A DNA stretch of 64,000 bases from Acidimicrobiia bacterium (GTDB lineage Bacteria > Actinomycetota > Acidimicrobiia > Spongiisociales > UBA5794), in assembly GCA_041393965.1 (NCBI GenBank), contig JAWKJB010000003.1:248001-312000 (forward strand), written 5' to 3'. How positions within the stretch are numbered: the stretch's first letter is position 1; the number at the start of each line of letters is the position of its first letter. The notes beneath the pieces are model-generated. The model made no database searches, was not told the origin of the DNA, and saw nothing but the letters and a program-made list of their open reading frames with translations. Below are positions 26,479 to 35,594 of this stretch, piece by piece. Made by a program: the position numbers and the translations under genes.

Positions 26479-28041
26479 ATGCATCCCGAACCAGGCGACA
26501 AGCATGTGTATGGACCGTCCGATCTCGCCGGGTGGGACGCAGACCAAAGACTCGGGGAACCGGGCGTATTCCCGTTCACGCGCGGCCCGTATCCCACCAT
26601 GTATGTGGGAAGGCCGTGGACGATGCGCCAGTACGCCGGGTTCGGGAGCGCACGGGAGACCAACGAGCGGTTCAAGGCACTTCTCGCTGCGGGCCAGACG
26701 GGACTTTCGGTCGCGTTCGACCTCCCCACCCAGATGGGGCTGGACTCCGACGCAGACCTCGCGGAAGGCGAGGTAGGAAAGGTCGGGGTTGCCATCGATT
26801 CGGTGGACGATATGCGCACCCTGTTCGACGGCATCCCCCTCGCCGAGGTATCGACCTCGATGACGATCAACTCGACCGCAGCGATGTTGCTCCTCATGTA
26901 CGAGATCGTTGCCGAGGAACAGGGAGCCGTAGCCGATGAGCTTCGTGGCACGATCCAAAACGATGTGCTCAAGGAATACATCGCTCGGGGTACCTACATC
27001 TTTCCCGCCGCGCCGTCGCTTCGTCTCACCACCGACATCTTCGCCTATTGCGCAGCCGAACTGCCGAAATGGAACCCGATCTCCATCTCGGGATATCACA
27101 TCCGGGAGGCAGGATCGACCGCGGCACAGGAGGTCGCATTCACGATTGCCAACGGGCTTGCCTATGTGGAAGCCGCCGCGGCGGCAGGGATCGAGGTCGA
27201 TTCCCTCGCGCCGCGTCTCTCCTTCTTCTGGAACGCCCACAACGGCCTGTTCGAAGAGGCCGGGAAGTACCGGGCCGCACGCCGTCTGTGGGCTCACCTG
27301 ATGCGTGACCGGGTGGGGGCGAAGGACCCTGCCTCTTGGCGCATGCGTTTCCACACCCAGACCGCTGGGTCGTCGCTCACGGCCCAACAACCCCTCAACA
27401 ATGTGGTGCGCACCGCCTATCAGGGGCTCTCGGCGGTCCTCGGCGGCACCCAGTCGCTGCACACGAACGCATTCGACGAGGCGCTCGGACTTCCGACCAA
27501 CGAGTCGGCGCTCGTGGCGCTTCGGACCCAGCAGATCCTCGCGGGCGAAACCGGTGTGTGTGATGTCGTCGATCCCCTTGCTGGCAGCTACTTCGTCGAG
27601 TCGCTCACCGACCGGATCGAGGACGAGGCAAGGGCACTCATCGGGAGGATCGACGAACTCGGAGGGGCCGTAGCGGCGATCGATGCCGGGTTTCAGCAAG
27701 GCGAGATCGAACGCGCGGCATACGATCACGCCCGTGCCGTCGATGCCGGGACCTCAGCGGTGGTGGGGGTCAACCGCTTCGTGACCACGAACCACGAGGA
27801 ACCCGAGATCCTCGCCCTCGATCCACAACTCGAGAAGGATCAGATTGCGTCCCTCGAGCGCCACCGGTCCGAACGCGACGACGAAGCGGTGACATCGTTG
27901 CTGGCCGAGGTCGAGTCGACCGCCCGCGGCGGCGACAACCTGCTCAAGCCGATGAAGGCCGCGTTGATGGTCGGTGCGACGATCGGAGAGATCACGACGG
28001 CACTGCTCCCGGTCTTCGGTCGCTACCGTCCGGCAAGCTGA
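26479..28041 (+). CDS. Acyl-CoA mutase large subunit (methylmalonyl-CoA mutase family)
   Basis: 520 residues: only the substrate-binding TIM barrel, without the ~130-residue B12-binding domain that ends fused mutases. Family motifs are clear: [67 protein letters not shown] and [18 protein letters not shown]. The TMY tyrosine favours methylmalonyl-CoA or a similar substrate over 2-hydroxyisobutyryl-CoA, but isobutyryl/ethylmalonyl-type substrates cannot be excluded. A separate small B12-binding subunit must be encoded elsewhere. With carboxylase genes at 31455-34824 it suggests a propionyl-CoA to succinyl-CoA route. GGAT lies 5 bases before the ATG. Confidence 0.88.
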   Translation: MHPEPGDKHVYGPSDLAGWDADQRLGEPGVFPFTRGPYPTMYVGRPWTMRQYAGFGSARETNERFKALLAAGQTGLSVAFDLPTQMGLDSDADLAEGEVGKVGVAIDSVDDMRTLFDGIPLAEVSTSMTINSTAAMLLLMYEIVAEEQGAVADELRGTIQNDVLKEYIARGTYIFPAAPSLRLTTDIFAYCAAELPKWNPISISGYHIREAGSTAAQEVAFTIANGLAYVEAAAAAGIEVDSLAPRLSFFWNAHNGLFEEAGKYRAARRLWAHLMRDRVGAKDPASWRMRFHTQTAGSSLTAQQPLNNVVRTAYQGLSAVLGGTQSLHTNAFDEALGLPTNESALVALRTQQILAGETGVCDVVDPLAGSYFVESLTDRIEDEARALIGRIDELGGAVAAIDAGFQQGEIERAAYDHARAVDAGTSAVVGVNRFVTTNHEEPEILALDPQLEKDQIASLERHRSERDDEAVTSLLAEVESTARGGDNLLKPMKAALMVGATIGEITTALLPVFGRYRPAS

Positions 28042-28051
28042 TCCGGAGTCG

Positions 28052-29422
28052 ATGATGTTCAACCCAGAAGTACCGACCCGTGTCGTGGTGATCGGCGGGG
28101 GTCCCGGTGGTCAGGCAGCGGCAACCACGGCGGCCCGATTCGGCGCCAAGGTGACGCTCGTCGAAGACCAGATCGTTGGCGGCGCGGCCCATCTGTGGGA
28201 CTGCATTCCGTCCAAGGCGATGGTGTCGAGCTCGATCCGTATGCGGACCATCAGAAACGCAGCGAACCTCGGTTTGTCCGATCCGGGCGAAGTGACCGTC
28301 GACATGGGGCGACTGTCGGATCGTGCGGATCGCATCGCCAACACGATCGCCGCGTCGGTGACGGACCTCCTCGACTCCCAGGGGGTCACGATTGTCCGCG
28401 GCCGGGCACGGTTCGCGAGCGCTACGAGCGTTGTTGCCGAGACCGATGGCGGACAGATCGAGATCCAATTCGATCATGCGGTGATAGCGACCGGGTCACG
28501 GCCACGGATTCCTGACTGGGCTCCGATCGACGGGGAGCGTGTGCTCACCACGCGCCATGCGTATCGCCTCGGTGAGCTCCCGACCCGGATGGTGATCGTT
28601 GGTTCCGGTGTGACGGGTGTCGAGATGACCCACATCTTCTCGTCACTCGGGTCGTCCGTGGCTCTCCTCGTGAGCCGACACCATGTGTTGCCACATCGCG
28701 ATGCCGAGGTCGCAACGGTGCTCGAAGAGGACTTCCTTGCGCGAGGTGTCGAACTGCTGAAGGGTTCGAGGGCGACGAGAATCGATCGCAACGGGAACGA
28801 GGTGTCGGTCAGGACCGAAGACGGCAGGGTCGTGAAGGGTTCCCATGCCCTCCTCGCCGTAGGATCGGTCCCCAACAGCGGCGATCTCGGACTCGAGCTC
28901 GCCGGTGTCACCCACACGGGGGGATTCATCGATGTGGATCCGTTCCAACGCACCTCGGCTCCCCATATCTATGCGGCAGGTGATGTGACCGGCCAGATGC
29001 TGCTGTCGTCGGTCGCGACGATGCAAGGCACCAAGATCGCGAGGCACATCCTCGGACACGAGGTCCATCCGATCGACTACCGCAAGGTCGCCCAGGCCGT
29101 TTTCACCGAGCCCGAGATCGCCTCGGTGGGGCTCGAGGAGGTCGATGCTGCTGCCGAAGGGCGCAAGGTCAGGATCACGAAGGTACCGCTCGCTCCCAAC
29201 GCCAGGGCGCTCATCCAGGGGGATACGAAGGGTTTCGTCAAGCTCGTCTCGGACCCCGCGACCAGGATCGTCCTCGGCGGCACGGTTGTCGGCCACCACG
29301 CCTCGGAACTCATCGGATCGATCGCGGTCGCCACCAACGCAAGGCTGAGTGTTGACATCCTCGTCGAGACGCTGATGGTGCATCCTTCCCTGACCGAATC
29401 CATCGCCGAAGCAGCGGAGTAG
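28052..29422 (+). CDS. LpdA-like flavoprotein (NAD(P)H:quinone reductase type, lacking the redox Cys pair)
   Basis: 456 residues in the pyridine nucleotide-disulfide oxidoreductase fold: FAD motif VIGGGPGGQAAAT, NAD motif IVGSGVTGVEM and C-terminal HPSLTES. At the disulfide site the first cysteine is replaced: GGAAHLWDCIPSK has Ala46 where dihydrolipoyl dehydrogenase has Cys, leaving only Cys51. Mycobacterial LpdA (Rv3303c) shows the same loss and reduces quinones, so this is probably a quinone reductase and not an E3; the true E3 is at 7927. The start at 28052 has CCGGAG upstream and lies 10 bases after the mutase stop, implying co-transcription. Confidence 0.8.
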   Translation: MMFNPEVPTRVVVIGGGPGGQAAATTAARFGAKVTLVEDQIVGGAAHLWDCIPSKAMVSSSIRMRTIRNAANLGLSDPGEVTVDMGRLSDRADRIANTIAASVTDLLDSQGVTIVRGRARFASATSVVAETDGGQIEIQFDHAVIATGSRPRIPDWAPIDGERVLTTRHAYRLGELPTRMVIVGSGVTGVEMTHIFSSLGSSVALLVSRHHVLPHRDAEVATVLEEDFLARGVELLKGSRATRIDRNGNEVSVRTEDGRVVKGSHALLAVGSVPNSGDLGLELAGVTHTGGFIDVDPFQRTSAPHIYAAGDVTGQMLLSSVATMQGTKIARHILGHEVHPIDYRKVAQAVFTEPEIASVGLEEVDAAAEGRKVRITKVPLAPNARALIQGDTKGFVKLVSDPATRIVLGGTVVGHHASELIGSIAVATNARLSVDILVETLMVHPSLTESIAEAAE

Positions 29423-29429
29423 ATGCCGC

Positions 29430-29804
29430 GTGAGTGCCGGTACCACTGTCACCATCAGCCGTGTCTACGCCACCGACCGAGCCAAGGGATATCGGGTGTT
29501 GGTGGATCGGCTCTGGCCCCGTGGTGTGTCGAAGATCGATGCTGCCCTGGATGAGTGGCTCAAGGATGCGGCGCCGAGTACGGACCTTCGTCGCTGGTAT
29601 GGACATCAGCCTGAGCTCTTCGACGAGTTCGCACAACGCTACGAGACGGAACTCGAGGGCTCACCAATCGCCCGTGATGCTGTGATGCACCTGTTGGAGA
29701 TCGCGCGCACGCGGGATGTCGTGCTGGTCACCGCGACGAAGGATGTGGAGCATTCGGGCGCTCGGGTGCTCCTCGACCACCTCACGAGGCTGCGGATGCA
29801 GTGA
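29430..29804 (+). CDS. DUF488 family protein
   Basis: 124 residues. The pattern VYATDRAKGYRVLVDRLWPRGVSK near the N-terminus, a central LRRWYGHQPELFDEFAQRYETEL and late VVLVTATKDVEHSGA are those of DUF488 proteins, whose biochemical role is not established. The protein is cytoplasmic and has no cysteines. It starts with GTG only 7 bases after the flavoprotein stop, so it is probably the last gene of the mutase-quinone reductase-DUF488 unit. Downstream lies the broken DUF222 gene on the other strand. Confidence 0.82.
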   Translation: MSAGTTVTISRVYATDRAKGYRVLVDRLWPRGVSKIDAALDEWLKDAAPSTDLRRWYGHQPELFDEFAQRYETELEGSPIARDAVMHLLEIARTRDVVLVTATKDVEHSGARVLLDHLTRLRMQ

Positions 29805-29949
29805 GACACGATCGCCAACCTGCCGAATGGGCCTTCACGCCATCCCGAGTGGCACCTACGGCGGCATGCTCTGCGCGATCTCTTCGGGTCGTTCGGAACA
29901 CCGCCTCGTGGACGGCGAACTCGACTCGATGGCGTCGCCGTGCCTGATT
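29805..29949. other. Unassigned sequence between DUF488 and the DUF222 remnant
   Basis: Short open frames on both strands, none with a ribosome binding site or family feature. It may be decayed sequence from the truncation of the DUF222 gene. Confidence 0.5.
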
Positions 29950-30322
29950 CAGGAGACGAACAGCCTACCGGTGCGACTGCACCGGTAGCGGCGGCGTCGG
30001 CGACCTCCGGCATTGCCGCAAGACCCCGTGCCGTGCGGACCATCGTTGATGCTGCCGACGAGGTGAGCCGTAGCGCGCCCTTCAACCAACTGACCAACCA
30101 ACTGACCGTTGACACCAGATGTCGCAACGGCCCCAGCGCACGCCGGTCGTACTCGGCAACCCGAGCCAACAGGCATGCCTGTTGGGCATCGATGCGCTGC
30201 TTCAATTCGATGATCGATGCTTCCAGATCATCGTCTTTCATGAGAGCGAGTTCCTCGGCCAGCACCGTGGTGCTGCCGTCCTCTCCGAAGATCCCGCCCG
30301 CCGTGGGGGTCGGTGCCTTCAT
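29950..30322 (-). pseudogene. DUF222 (13E12-type, HNH endonuclease family) gene remnant, 3' truncated
   Basis: From ATG 30322 the frame gives about 115 residues matching the N-terminal half of DUF222/13E12 proteins: a leading Lys/Pro-rich stretch, IELKQRIDAQQACLLARVAEYDRR, a central SWLVSWLKGALRLTSSAASTMVRTARGLAAMPEVADAAATG. Homology then stops and the frame drifts into sequence antisense to DUF488; the rest of DUF222 and the HNH nuclease domain (CxxC, HNH) are missing. The left boundary is approximate. Family members are repeated in actinobacterial genomes and several in Mycobacterium lie behind LexA boxes; a perfect LexA box stands just upstream here. Probably a dead copy whose promoter survives. 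Confidence 0.7.
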
Positions 30323-30335
30323 GGTGCCCATCGTA

Positions 30336-30351
30336 TCGAACATATGTTCGA
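30336..30351 (-). promoter_or_regulatory. LexA (SOS) box, perfect 16-bp palindrome
   Basis: TCGAACATATGTTCGA is a perfect palindrome that matches the actinobacterial/Gram-positive LexA consensus GAAC-N4-GTTC with extended TC/GA flanks. It abuts a TACGAT hexamer (30330-30335, minus strand) that ends 7 bases before the DUF222 ATG, so bound LexA would block that promoter. It also lies about 80 bases upstream of the plus-strand VOC gene, which might be affected; that is less likely. Confidence 0.85.
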
Positions 30352-30432
30352 TTGCCAAGAGGTTATGCTGTCGTCTGTCAGGTCACGCAGCAGCCCACAC
30401 CCGGACAGGCACTCGGAAGGCAAGGAGCTGGT

Positions 30433-30852
30433 TTGGAATCGACGCAGGTCATCCTGTTTGTCGCCGATCAACAGCGTGCACGCGACTTCTACCGGACCGT
30501 GCTTGGAGCCGAGCCATCACTCGATGTGGTGGGAATGACGGAGTTTCCGTTGCCGGGTGGCTCGAAGCTCGGGCTGATGCCCATCGACGGGATACGGACC
30601 CTCCTTCCGAACCTACCCGATCCAAGGGAATCCCGGGCGCCGCGGTGCGAGCTGTATCTCTTGGTGACCGATCCGGCTGTCATGCATGCACGGGCACTCC
30701 GTGCCGGAGCCACCGAGGTGGCGCCGTTGACCGCGAGGGACTGGGGCGACGATGCTGCGTATTCACTCGACCGTGACGGTCACCTGATCGCGTTTGCCCG
30801 ACCCAGGAGTCCTACGGCAGATTCGGAGCCGCACCCTCAACGACTGCGATGA
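30433..30852 (+). CDS. VOC-family (glyoxalase/bleomycin-resistance fold) protein
   Basis: 139 residues. Two beta-alpha-beta-beta-beta modules are visible: VILFVADQQRARDFYRTVLGAEP at the N-terminus and LYLLVTDPAVMHARALRAGATEV in the second half, closing with AAYSLDRDGHLIAFA. This is the vicinal oxygen chelate fold; a metal Glu/His set is only partly evident, and function may be dioxygenase, lyase or binding protein. The start is TTG 30433 with AAGGAG about 6 bases upstream; no ATG in frame fits. Its 3' end overlaps the convergent lipoprotein gene by 41 bases. Confidence 0.78.
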   Translation: MESTQVILFVADQQRARDFYRTVLGAEPSLDVVGMTEFPLPGGSKLGLMPIDGIRTLLPNLPDPRESRAPRCELYLLVTDPAVMHARALRAGATEVAPLTARDWGDDAAYSLDRDGHLIAFARPRSPTADSEPHPQRLR

Positions 30853-31366
30853 GCGCCTGCTTGGCATCTGCGACATCCGCGTAGAGAATGGCGAACAGTG
30901 AGATCCGATCATCGAAGCAGACGGCGATCTCTGGTATGTCGCCGCTCTTGAACTTGGCGTCGGTTCCGAGGCCGTCAACAGGTTCCTCATCGTCGAATCC
31001 GCCGACGCTGAACACGAGCTCGCAACCCACTTCGGTGACATCCTGGAAGAGGAGTTCGATGCCACCACTGCCCGGATCGTCGGTAGGGGAATAGGCGCAC
31101 AGGCCGTTGCCCAGCTTCTCGGAAGCTACTGCTTTGCCAAGGATCGTGCCCATCGAATCGTCATCAACGAACTCGCACGGGGTATCGAACGCGATCGGGC
31201 CTGATGGGGCCGTGGCAGTCGATGTCGTCGTTTCCGGCTGCGATTGTGGGGTGGTCGTCGTCGAACCCTCATCGGGAACCGAGCTCGATGTCAGTGGATC
31301 GTCGCCGCCGCCACACGCCGCCACGAAGACCAGGATCAAGACCGATATCAGAATCGTGCGTTTCAC
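30812..31366 (-). CDS. Small secreted lipoprotein
   Basis: 184 residues. N-terminus MKRTILISVLILVFVAAC is a lipoprotein signal with the lipobox VAAC, followed by a Ser/Thr-rich spacer (SSSVPDEGSTTTTPQ..ETTTSTATAP) and a ~120-residue domain with four cysteines (CEF, LCAY, GCEL, VCFD). The CEFVDDDSMGTILGK...CAYSP layout resembles DUF3558-like lipoproteins of actinobacteria, a weak match. It starts with GTG behind GGAGGA. Extracellular and lipid-anchored; role unknown. Confidence 0.75.
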   Translation of the reverse strand: MKRTILISVLILVFVAACGGGDDPLTSSSVPDEGSTTTTPQSQPETTTSTATAPSGPIAFDTPCEFVDDDSMGTILGKAVASEKLGNGLCAYSPTDDPGSGGIELLFQDVTEVGCELVFSVGGFDDEEPVDGLGTDAKFKSGDIPEIAVCFDDRISLFAILYADVADAKQALIAVVEGAAPNLP

Positions 31367-31454
31367 GAGCGCTTCCTCCGGTTCCGTGACCCGGTCGGGT
31401 TCGACGAGTCAAGCATCATTGCCGAGTCTGTCAAGGCACGCGGAGCAAGGGCCG

Positions 31455-33209
31455 CTACCTGATCACCATCAGGACCGCACCTGCCGAGACGGTGTCGCCC
31501 ACCTGGGCCTTGAGATCCACGATCTCCCCACCGGTCGGCGCCTTGATCTCGTTCTCCATCTTCATGGCCTCAAGCACGCAGACGGCTTCGCCCGCTTCGA
31601 CATGTTCGCCAGCCTTGTGGTGGATCTTGACGATCGTGCCCTGCATCGGGGCGACCACCGCCCCCTCGCCGCCACCGGTGTCCGCCTGCTTCGCCAGCTT
31701 TGGGGCCTTGCGCCTTGGGGCCACACGCGTGCCCGACCCGGGAGCGGTCAGCACCGCCGCCCAGTACTTGACCGTGAACCGTCTGCCACCGACCTCGACC
31801 GTCATCGAACGCTCCGCCAGTTCCTCTTCCTCCGGGAGGGACGGGGCCGTGGGCCGCTCGAGGTCCGAGAAGTCGATCGAGTCCTCGATGAGCCTCGTGC
31901 TCACATCGCCGTTGAGGAACGCCTCATTGTCGAGCACCCGAAGATGGGCGCCGATCGTGGTGTCGACGCCCCCGACCTCGAACTCCGTCAGCGCCCTTCG
32001 CGCCCGACGAATTGCCTCGTCGCGGGAGGCTCCCTTCACGATGAGCTTGGCGATCATGTTGTCGTAGTACTGGCTGATCGTCGACCCTTGGACAACGCCC
32101 GAATCGATCCGGATGCCGGGGCCAGCAGGCTCGTGATACCGGACGAGGGTCCCAGGCGTCGGCAAGAAACCCCGGGAGGGATCTTCTGCATTGATACGGA
32201 ACTCGATCGCGTGCCCGACCGGATCGAGCGACCGCGGAGGCGTGAGCGTCTCTCCCATGGCGATCCTGATCTGGTCGGCAACGAGGTCGACGCCGAAGAC
32301 CTCCTCGGTCACGGTGTGTTCGACCTGGATCCGTGTGTTCATCTCGAGGAAGTAGAACTCGCCATCGGCGAAGAGGAACTCGACGGTTCCGGCCGACTGG
32401 TAGCCCGCCGCGTGCCCGAGCGCCAAGGCCAGCTCACCGAGACGAGTCCGCAGCTCGGTGGTGAAACCCGGTGCAGGCGCCTCCTCGACGAGCTTTTGGT
32501 GTCGGCGCTGCAACGAGCAGTCCCGCTCACCGAAGAAGAACCCGTTGCCGTGGTGATCGAACAGCACCTGAGCCTCGATGTGTCGCGCCGCTTCGAGGTA
32601 CCGTTCGACATAGACGGCCGGATTGCCGAACCACGACGCTGCCTCACGGCCAGCCGACTCGAACGCCTCCGCCAGTCCTTCTGCGGATCGTACGACCTTG
32701 AGTCCGCGACCTCCACCACCGGCAGCCGCCTTGATGGCGACCGGGAAGCCGTGCTCGGCGGCGAACGCCCCTACCTGGTCTGCGGTGGTGAGTGGTTCGA
32801 GCGTTCCCGGTACGCCGGGGACACCGGCTCTTTCGGCCGCAACGCGGGACTCGATCTTGTCACCCATCATCGCGATGGCACTCGGGGGTGGTCCGATCCA
32901 GGTCAGGCCGGCGTCGATGACGGCCTGAGCGAAGGTCGCGTTCTCGGCGAGAAAACCGTATCCGGGGTGGACGGCGGAGGCCTTCGACTTCCTTGCGATC
33001 TCGAGAATCCGCTCGATGTTGAGGTAGGAGTCCGATGCCGGTGCCGTCCCGACATTCCAGGCCTCGTCCGCCATTTCCGTATGGACGGCGTCACGGTCGA
33101 GTTCGGAGTAGATCGCGATGGTCCTGAGCCCGAGGTCCCGTGCCGCCCGTATGACACGGACCGCGATCTCGCCCCGGTTTGCGATAAGGATGGATTCCAC
33201 GGCCTGCAT
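31455..33209 (-). CDS. Acyl-CoA carboxylase alpha subunit (biotin carboxylase plus biotin carrier)
   Basis: 584 residues. Biotin carboxylase occupies about 1-445: ILIANRGEIAVRVIRAARDLG, VHPGYGFLAENA, KAAAGGGGRGLK glycine loop, and EMNTRIQVEHTVTE. The biotin carrier domain is at the C-terminus with EAMKMEN, biotinylated Lys550. It carboxylates biotin with ATP and bicarbonate. With the beta subunit 64 bases upstream (same strand) it forms an acetyl- or propionyl-CoA carboxylase. Start ATG 33209 (MQAVESILIAN) is preferred over the in-frame upstream codon since the fold begins there. Confidence 0.92.
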   Translation of the reverse strand: MQAVESILIANRGEIAVRVIRAARDLGLRTIAIYSELDRDAVHTEMADEAWNVGTAPASDSYLNIERILEIARKSKASAVHPGYGFLAENATFAQAVIDAGLTWIGPPPSAIAMMGDKIESRVAAERAGVPGVPGTLEPLTTADQVGAFAAEHGFPVAIKAAAGGGGRGLKVVRSAEGLAEAFESAGREAASWFGNPAVYVERYLEAARHIEAQVLFDHHGNGFFFGERDCSLQRRHQKLVEEAPAPGFTTELRTRLGELALALGHAAGYQSAGTVEFLFADGEFYFLEMNTRIQVEHTVTEEVFGVDLVADQIRIAMGETLTPPRSLDPVGHAIEFRINAEDPSRGFLPTPGTLVRYHEPAGPGIRIDSGVVQGSTISQYYDNMIAKLIVKGASRDEAIRRARRALTEFEVGGVDTTIGAHLRVLDNEAFLNGDVSTRLIEDSIDFSDLERPTAPSLPEEEELAERSMTVEVGGRRFTVKYWAAVLTAPGSGTRVAPRRKAPKLAKQADTGGGEGAVVAPMQGTIVKIHHKAGEHVEAGEAVCVLEAMKMENEIKAPTGGEIVDLKAQVGDTVSAGAVLMVIR

Positions 33210-33273
33210 CCTACGGTGCTCCGCTTCCCTCACGGCAGGGGAGGATTGGTGGGCCCTTCATCTCCCTTGATCG

Positions 33274-34824
33274 TCACAGGGGGATGTTCCCATGCTTCTT
33301 CGGGGGGAGGGCCTCACGCTTGTTCCGGAGCATCTCCATTGCACGGATCAGCCGCGGCCTTGTCTCGCGGGGTTCGATCACATCATCGACCAGCCCGCGT
33401 TCGGCCGCTACATACGGATTGTTGAACTGCTCCTCATACTGGGCGACGAGACCACTGCGCGTCGCGTCGGGGTCGGCGGCGCCGGCGAGCTCCCTGCGGT
33501 AGATGACATTCACCGCCCCTTGGGCACCCATCACGGCGATCTCGGCCGTGGGCCATGCGAACACGAAATCCGCCCGCACCGCTCTGGAGTTCATGACGAG
33601 GTAGGCGCCTCCATAGGCTTTTCGGAGAATCACGGTGACCCGGGGCACCGTCGCTTCGGAGAACGCGTACAGCAGCTTTGCCCCGTGGCGGATGATGCCT
33701 CGATGCTCCTGATCGACCCCGGGGAGGAATCCGGGCACATCGACGAGTGTGACAAGCGGGATGTTGAACGCATCGCAGAAGCGCACGAAGCGAGCCCCTT
33801 TCACCGACGCGTCGATGTCGAGCGTTCCCGCGAGGACGGCCGGCTGGTTCGCCACGATGCCGACCGTGTACCCGTCGAGCCTTGCGAATCCGACCACGAT
33901 GTTGCCGGCCCAGTGTTCGTGGACTTCGAAGAACTCGCCGTTGTCGACGATGCTCTCGATGACATCGACGACATCGTATGGCTGATTCGCCGAGTCGGGG
34001 ATGATTGTGGTCAGTTCCTCGTCGGTTCGATCGGGTGCATCGGTCGGTGTGAAGAACGGTGCGACCTCCATGTTGTTCGATGGCAGAAGCGACAACAGGA
34101 ACCTGATCTCCTCCAGCGCTTCTCGGTCGTCGCCGACGACGAAGTGCGTGACGCCGGACTTCGAAGCATGGGCATGCGCACCGCCGAGTTCGTCCATCGT
34201 GACTTCCTCGCCGGTGACGGTCTTGATCACATCGGGACCGGTGATGAACAGGTGAGATGTGCCCTCGACCTGGAAGATGAAGTCGGTCAGGACAGGCGAA
34301 TACACGGCGCCGCCTGCACACGGGCCCATGATCACCGAGATCTGGGGAATCACCCCCGATGCGCGGACATTGCGTTCGAAGATACGACCGTAACCGTCGA
34401 GCCCGACGACGCCTTCCTGGATCCGGGCACCTCCTGAGTCCTTCAGGCCGATGACCGGTGTCCCGGTATCGAGTGCGAGGTCGAGCAGCTTGCAGATCTT
34501 GTCCGCGACGACTTCACCGAGGGATCCTCCGAACCTCGTGAAATCCTCCGCGAACACCATCACGGTCCGTCCGTCGATCGTCCCCCAGCCGGTCACGACG
34601 GCATCTCCCAGCGGTCGTTTTTCCTCTAGGCCGAATCCCTGGGTCTTGTGTCGGACGAACGGGTCGATCTCCTGGAACGAACCCTTGTCGACGAGGATCT
34701 CGATCCGCTCGCGTGCGGTCAGTTTTCCTGCGTCGTGCTGACGGTCGACGGCGCGCTGGTTGTCCGGCCGCACCGACGCTTCACGAAGCGCCCGGAGCTT
34801 CTCAATTCGTTCTTCCGTACTCAC
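33274..34824 (-). CDS. Acyl-CoA carboxylase beta subunit (carboxyltransferase), propionyl-CoA type
   Basis: 516 residues of the crotonase-fold carboxyltransferase. Seen: GSFQEIDPFVRHKTQGFG, the acyl-CoA oxyanion glycines in DSGGARIQEGV, GPCAGGAVYSPVLTDF, and for biotin GGAYLVMNSRAVRADFVFAWPTAEIAVMGAQGAVNVIYRREL. It transfers CO2 from carboxybiotin to acetyl- or propionyl-CoA; the best overall resemblance is to PccB. The GTG start at 34824 has GGGAGG upstream; the longer frame runs into the divergent birA promoter. The mutase at 26479 supports propionyl-CoA as substrate. Confidence 0.91.
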   Translation of the reverse strand: MSTEERIEKLRALREASVRPDNQRAVDRQHDAGKLTARERIEILVDKGSFQEIDPFVRHKTQGFGLEEKRPLGDAVVTGWGTIDGRTVMVFAEDFTRFGGSLGEVVADKICKLLDLALDTGTPVIGLKDSGGARIQEGVVGLDGYGRIFERNVRASGVIPQISVIMGPCAGGAVYSPVLTDFIFQVEGTSHLFITGPDVIKTVTGEEVTMDELGGAHAHASKSGVTHFVVGDDREALEEIRFLLSLLPSNNMEVAPFFTPTDAPDRTDEELTTIIPDSANQPYDVVDVIESIVDNGEFFEVHEHWAGNIVVGFARLDGYTVGIVANQPAVLAGTLDIDASVKGARFVRFCDAFNIPLVTLVDVPGFLPGVDQEHRGIIRHGAKLLYAFSEATVPRVTVILRKAYGGAYLVMNSRAVRADFVFAWPTAEIAVMGAQGAVNVIYRRELAGAADPDATRSGLVAQYEEQFNNPYVAAERGLVDDVIEPRETRPRLIRAMEMLRNKREALPPKKHGNIPL

Positions 34825-34881
34825 CGGTCCTCCCGGTAGGCTCGCCTCGGCCACAGTGACTTCGACTTGCCCGGATCGGTT

Positions 34882-35571
34882 ATGGCTACACACTACGACA
34901 TCGTGCACCTCTCCGAGGTGGGAACCACCCAGGATGAAGCGGCCTTGCGCCACGCCGCAACGGGACGCCCGACCCTGGTCGTTGCCGACCGCCAAGTAGC
35001 CGGAAGGGGCCGCCAGGGCAGGTTGTGGGAGCAGCCCGACCGGGCCTTGTTCTCATCGGTCGCCTTCCGGACCCGGTGGGACCCCGAACATCGAACGCTC
35101 ATTCCTCTGACGGCGGGTCTCGTGATGTGCGGCGCCCTCGAAGAACGCGGGTTCGGCGGTGTTCAGCTCAAGTGGCCGAACGATCTCGTCGTTGCCGGGA
35201 GGAAAGTTGGGGGTGTTCTGGTCGAACTCGACGGTGACACGGTGACGGTTGGCTGCGGTGTCAATCTGTTCTGGCGCAATCCCGTCGTCGGCGCAGCCTT
35301 TTTGTACGACGAGGACCCCGGGCCAGCCGTCGCCCCGGACCTCGCGAATCGCTGGGCTGCCTTGCTGCTTGCGGCGATGGAGGCCCCATCCGGGCAGTGG
35401 CAGGAGGAGGAGTACCGATCACGATCTGCGACGCTCGGCCGTGACATTGTGTGGGATGAAGGATCGGGTCGTGCAAGGGATCTCGGTATCGATGGCGCCC
35501 TCGTCGTGGAGACACCTGATGGCATGATCACCCTCCACGCGGGAGATGTCCACCTTCGCGGGCACCGCTAG
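34882..35571 (+). CDS. birA: Biotin protein ligase
   Basis: 229 residues. It activates biotin with ATP and attaches it to the carrier lysine of carboxylases. Seen: VGTTQDEAALRHA, the biotin-binding GRGRQGRLWEQP glycine loop and KWPNDLVVAGRKVGGVLVE with the catalytic Lys. There is no N-terminal DNA-binding helix-turn-helix, so it is a monofunctional ligase (class I) and not the BirA repressor. It diverges from the carboxylase beta gene 57 bases away, an obvious functional pairing. ATG 34882 is chosen; two or three codons upstream are also open. Confidence 0.9.
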   Translation: MATHYDIVHLSEVGTTQDEAALRHAATGRPTLVVADRQVAGRGRQGRLWEQPDRALFSSVAFRTRWDPEHRTLIPLTAGLVMCGALEERGFGGVQLKWPNDLVVAGRKVGGVLVELDGDTVTVGCGVNLFWRNPVVGAAFLYDEDPGPAVAPDLANRWAALLLAAMEAPSGQWQEEEYRSRSATLGRDIVWDEGSGRARDLGIDGALVVETPDGMITLHAGDVHLRGHR

Positions 35572-35594
35572 CCTGCGCCCGGAAGGAGGGACCT

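Noticed and set aside
29716..29988. Plus-strand 90-residue frame after DUF488
   Set aside because: Starts inside DUF488, no ribosome binding site, no family feature; probably chance in decayed sequence.
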